Source of the DNA: Micavibrio sp. UBA2020 | Lineage (GTDB): Bacteria > Pseudomonadota > Alphaproteobacteria > Micavibrionales > UBA2020 | Assembly (NCBI GenBank): GCA_002334985.1 | Contig: DDBY01000208.1 | Location: forward strand, 1-6,044 | Reading direction: 5' to 3' | Length of the DNA stretch: 6,044 nt | Shown here: in pieces, positions 5,841-6,044 of the stretch | Numbering within the stretch: the stretch's first letter is position 1 | Layout of the letters: each line of letters begins with the position of its first letter | Program-made: the position numbers and the translations under genes | The notes under the pieces: model-generated | Database searches by the model: none | What the model was told of the DNA's origin: nothing | Seen by the model: only the letters and a program-made list of their open reading frames with translations

Positions 5841-6044
5841 TTACTGGAGGTTGCCGCCGTACAGTTGCACGGCGCGGCTTTCAAAGGCATTTATCATTTT
5901 CACCAGCGCTTTGTGAAAAAACTGGTCCACCAGTTTCTCGAACAGTTTCGATTCTAGTGAAAAATCGACATAAAAATCCACCTCGCATTGCCCCGCGCGC
6001 ATGGGCGTGAAAACCCATTTGTTTTGCAAATGACGCATGGGGCC
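5841..6044 (-). CDS. ratA: RatA/COQ10-like START-domain protein, C-terminal part (cut by window edge)
   Basis: The last 67 residues of a minus-strand gene whose 5' end lies past the right edge. The frame runs to the edge with no stop, so the ATG at 6038 is internal. It begins GPMRHLQNKWVFTP, continues with CEVDFYVDFSLESKLFEKLV and ends with a long amphipathic helix FHKALVKMINAFESRAVQLYG. This strand, strand, C-terminal helix order is typical of the SRPBCC/COQ10 family (full length about 145-160 residues). Proteins of this family bind ubiquinone or other lipids in a START-like pocket and aid respiratory chain function. The name RatA comes from an E. coli member reported to inhibit ribosome subunit joining, which should not be assumed here. 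In many alphaproteobacteria the gene follows lipA, which would lie to the right. It converges on cinA with a 2-bp gap. Confidence 0.88.
   Translation of the reverse strand, partial: GPMRHLQNKWVFTPMRAGQCEVDFYVDFSLESKLFEKLVDQFFHKALVKMINAFESRAVQLYGGNLQ

Noticed and set aside
5853..5878. Hairpin GCCGCCGT/ACGGCGCGGC as a terminator for the ispDF operon
   Set aside because: The stem needs a 2-nt bulge, only three T follow on the plus strand, and the whole element lies in ratA coding sequence.

Overview
The window holds a dense stretch of housekeeping and regulatory genes from an alphaproteobacterium. That placement rests on three things: a fused IspD-IspF enzyme, an ntrB-ntrC-ntrY run of nitrogen-regulation genes, and a stand-alone CinA C-terminal protein lying tail to tail with a RatA/COQ10-like gene. 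I cannot name a genus with confidence. I found no mobile element, CRISPR array, tRNA or rRNA, and no cluster that looks like an unknown defence or biosynthetic system.

Layout. Positions 1-3316 carry a minus-strand nitrogen regulation operon read right to left: ntrB (sensor kinase), ntrC (sigma-54 activator) and the N-terminal third of ntrY (membrane sensor kinase), which runs off the left edge. Stop and start codons overlap at both junctions (ATGA between ntrB and ntrC, TGATG between ntrC and ntrY), and each downstream start has a good Shine-Dalgarno sequence. Positions 3317-3481 are a 165-bp divergent intergenic region. It contains a plausible sigma-70-type promoter for the rightward operon and two inverted repeats. 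Positions 3482-5838 carry a plus-strand operon: ispDF (isoprenoid precursor synthesis by the MEP pathway), pgpA (phosphatidylglycerophosphate phosphatase) and a CinA C-terminal/PncC-type amidohydrolase. Positions 5841-6044 hold the 3' end of a convergent ratA/COQ10-like START-domain gene, two bases past the cinA stop.

How the genes work together. NtrB and NtrC form a two-component pair in which phosphorylated NtrC activates sigma-54 promoters in response to nitrogen status. NtrY normally pairs with NtrX, whose gene would be expected further left. The rightward operon combines isoprenoid precursor supply, phosphatidylglycerol synthesis and pyridine nucleotide salvage. The only obvious link is that isoprenoids feed the ubiquinone side chain and RatA/COQ10 proteins bind ubiquinone.

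The points most worth a second look are modest: no dusB gene lies upstream of ntrB where many alphaproteobacteria have one, NtrB has an altered G2 box, the divergent promoter region has dyads, and cinA and ratA converge with almost no gap.
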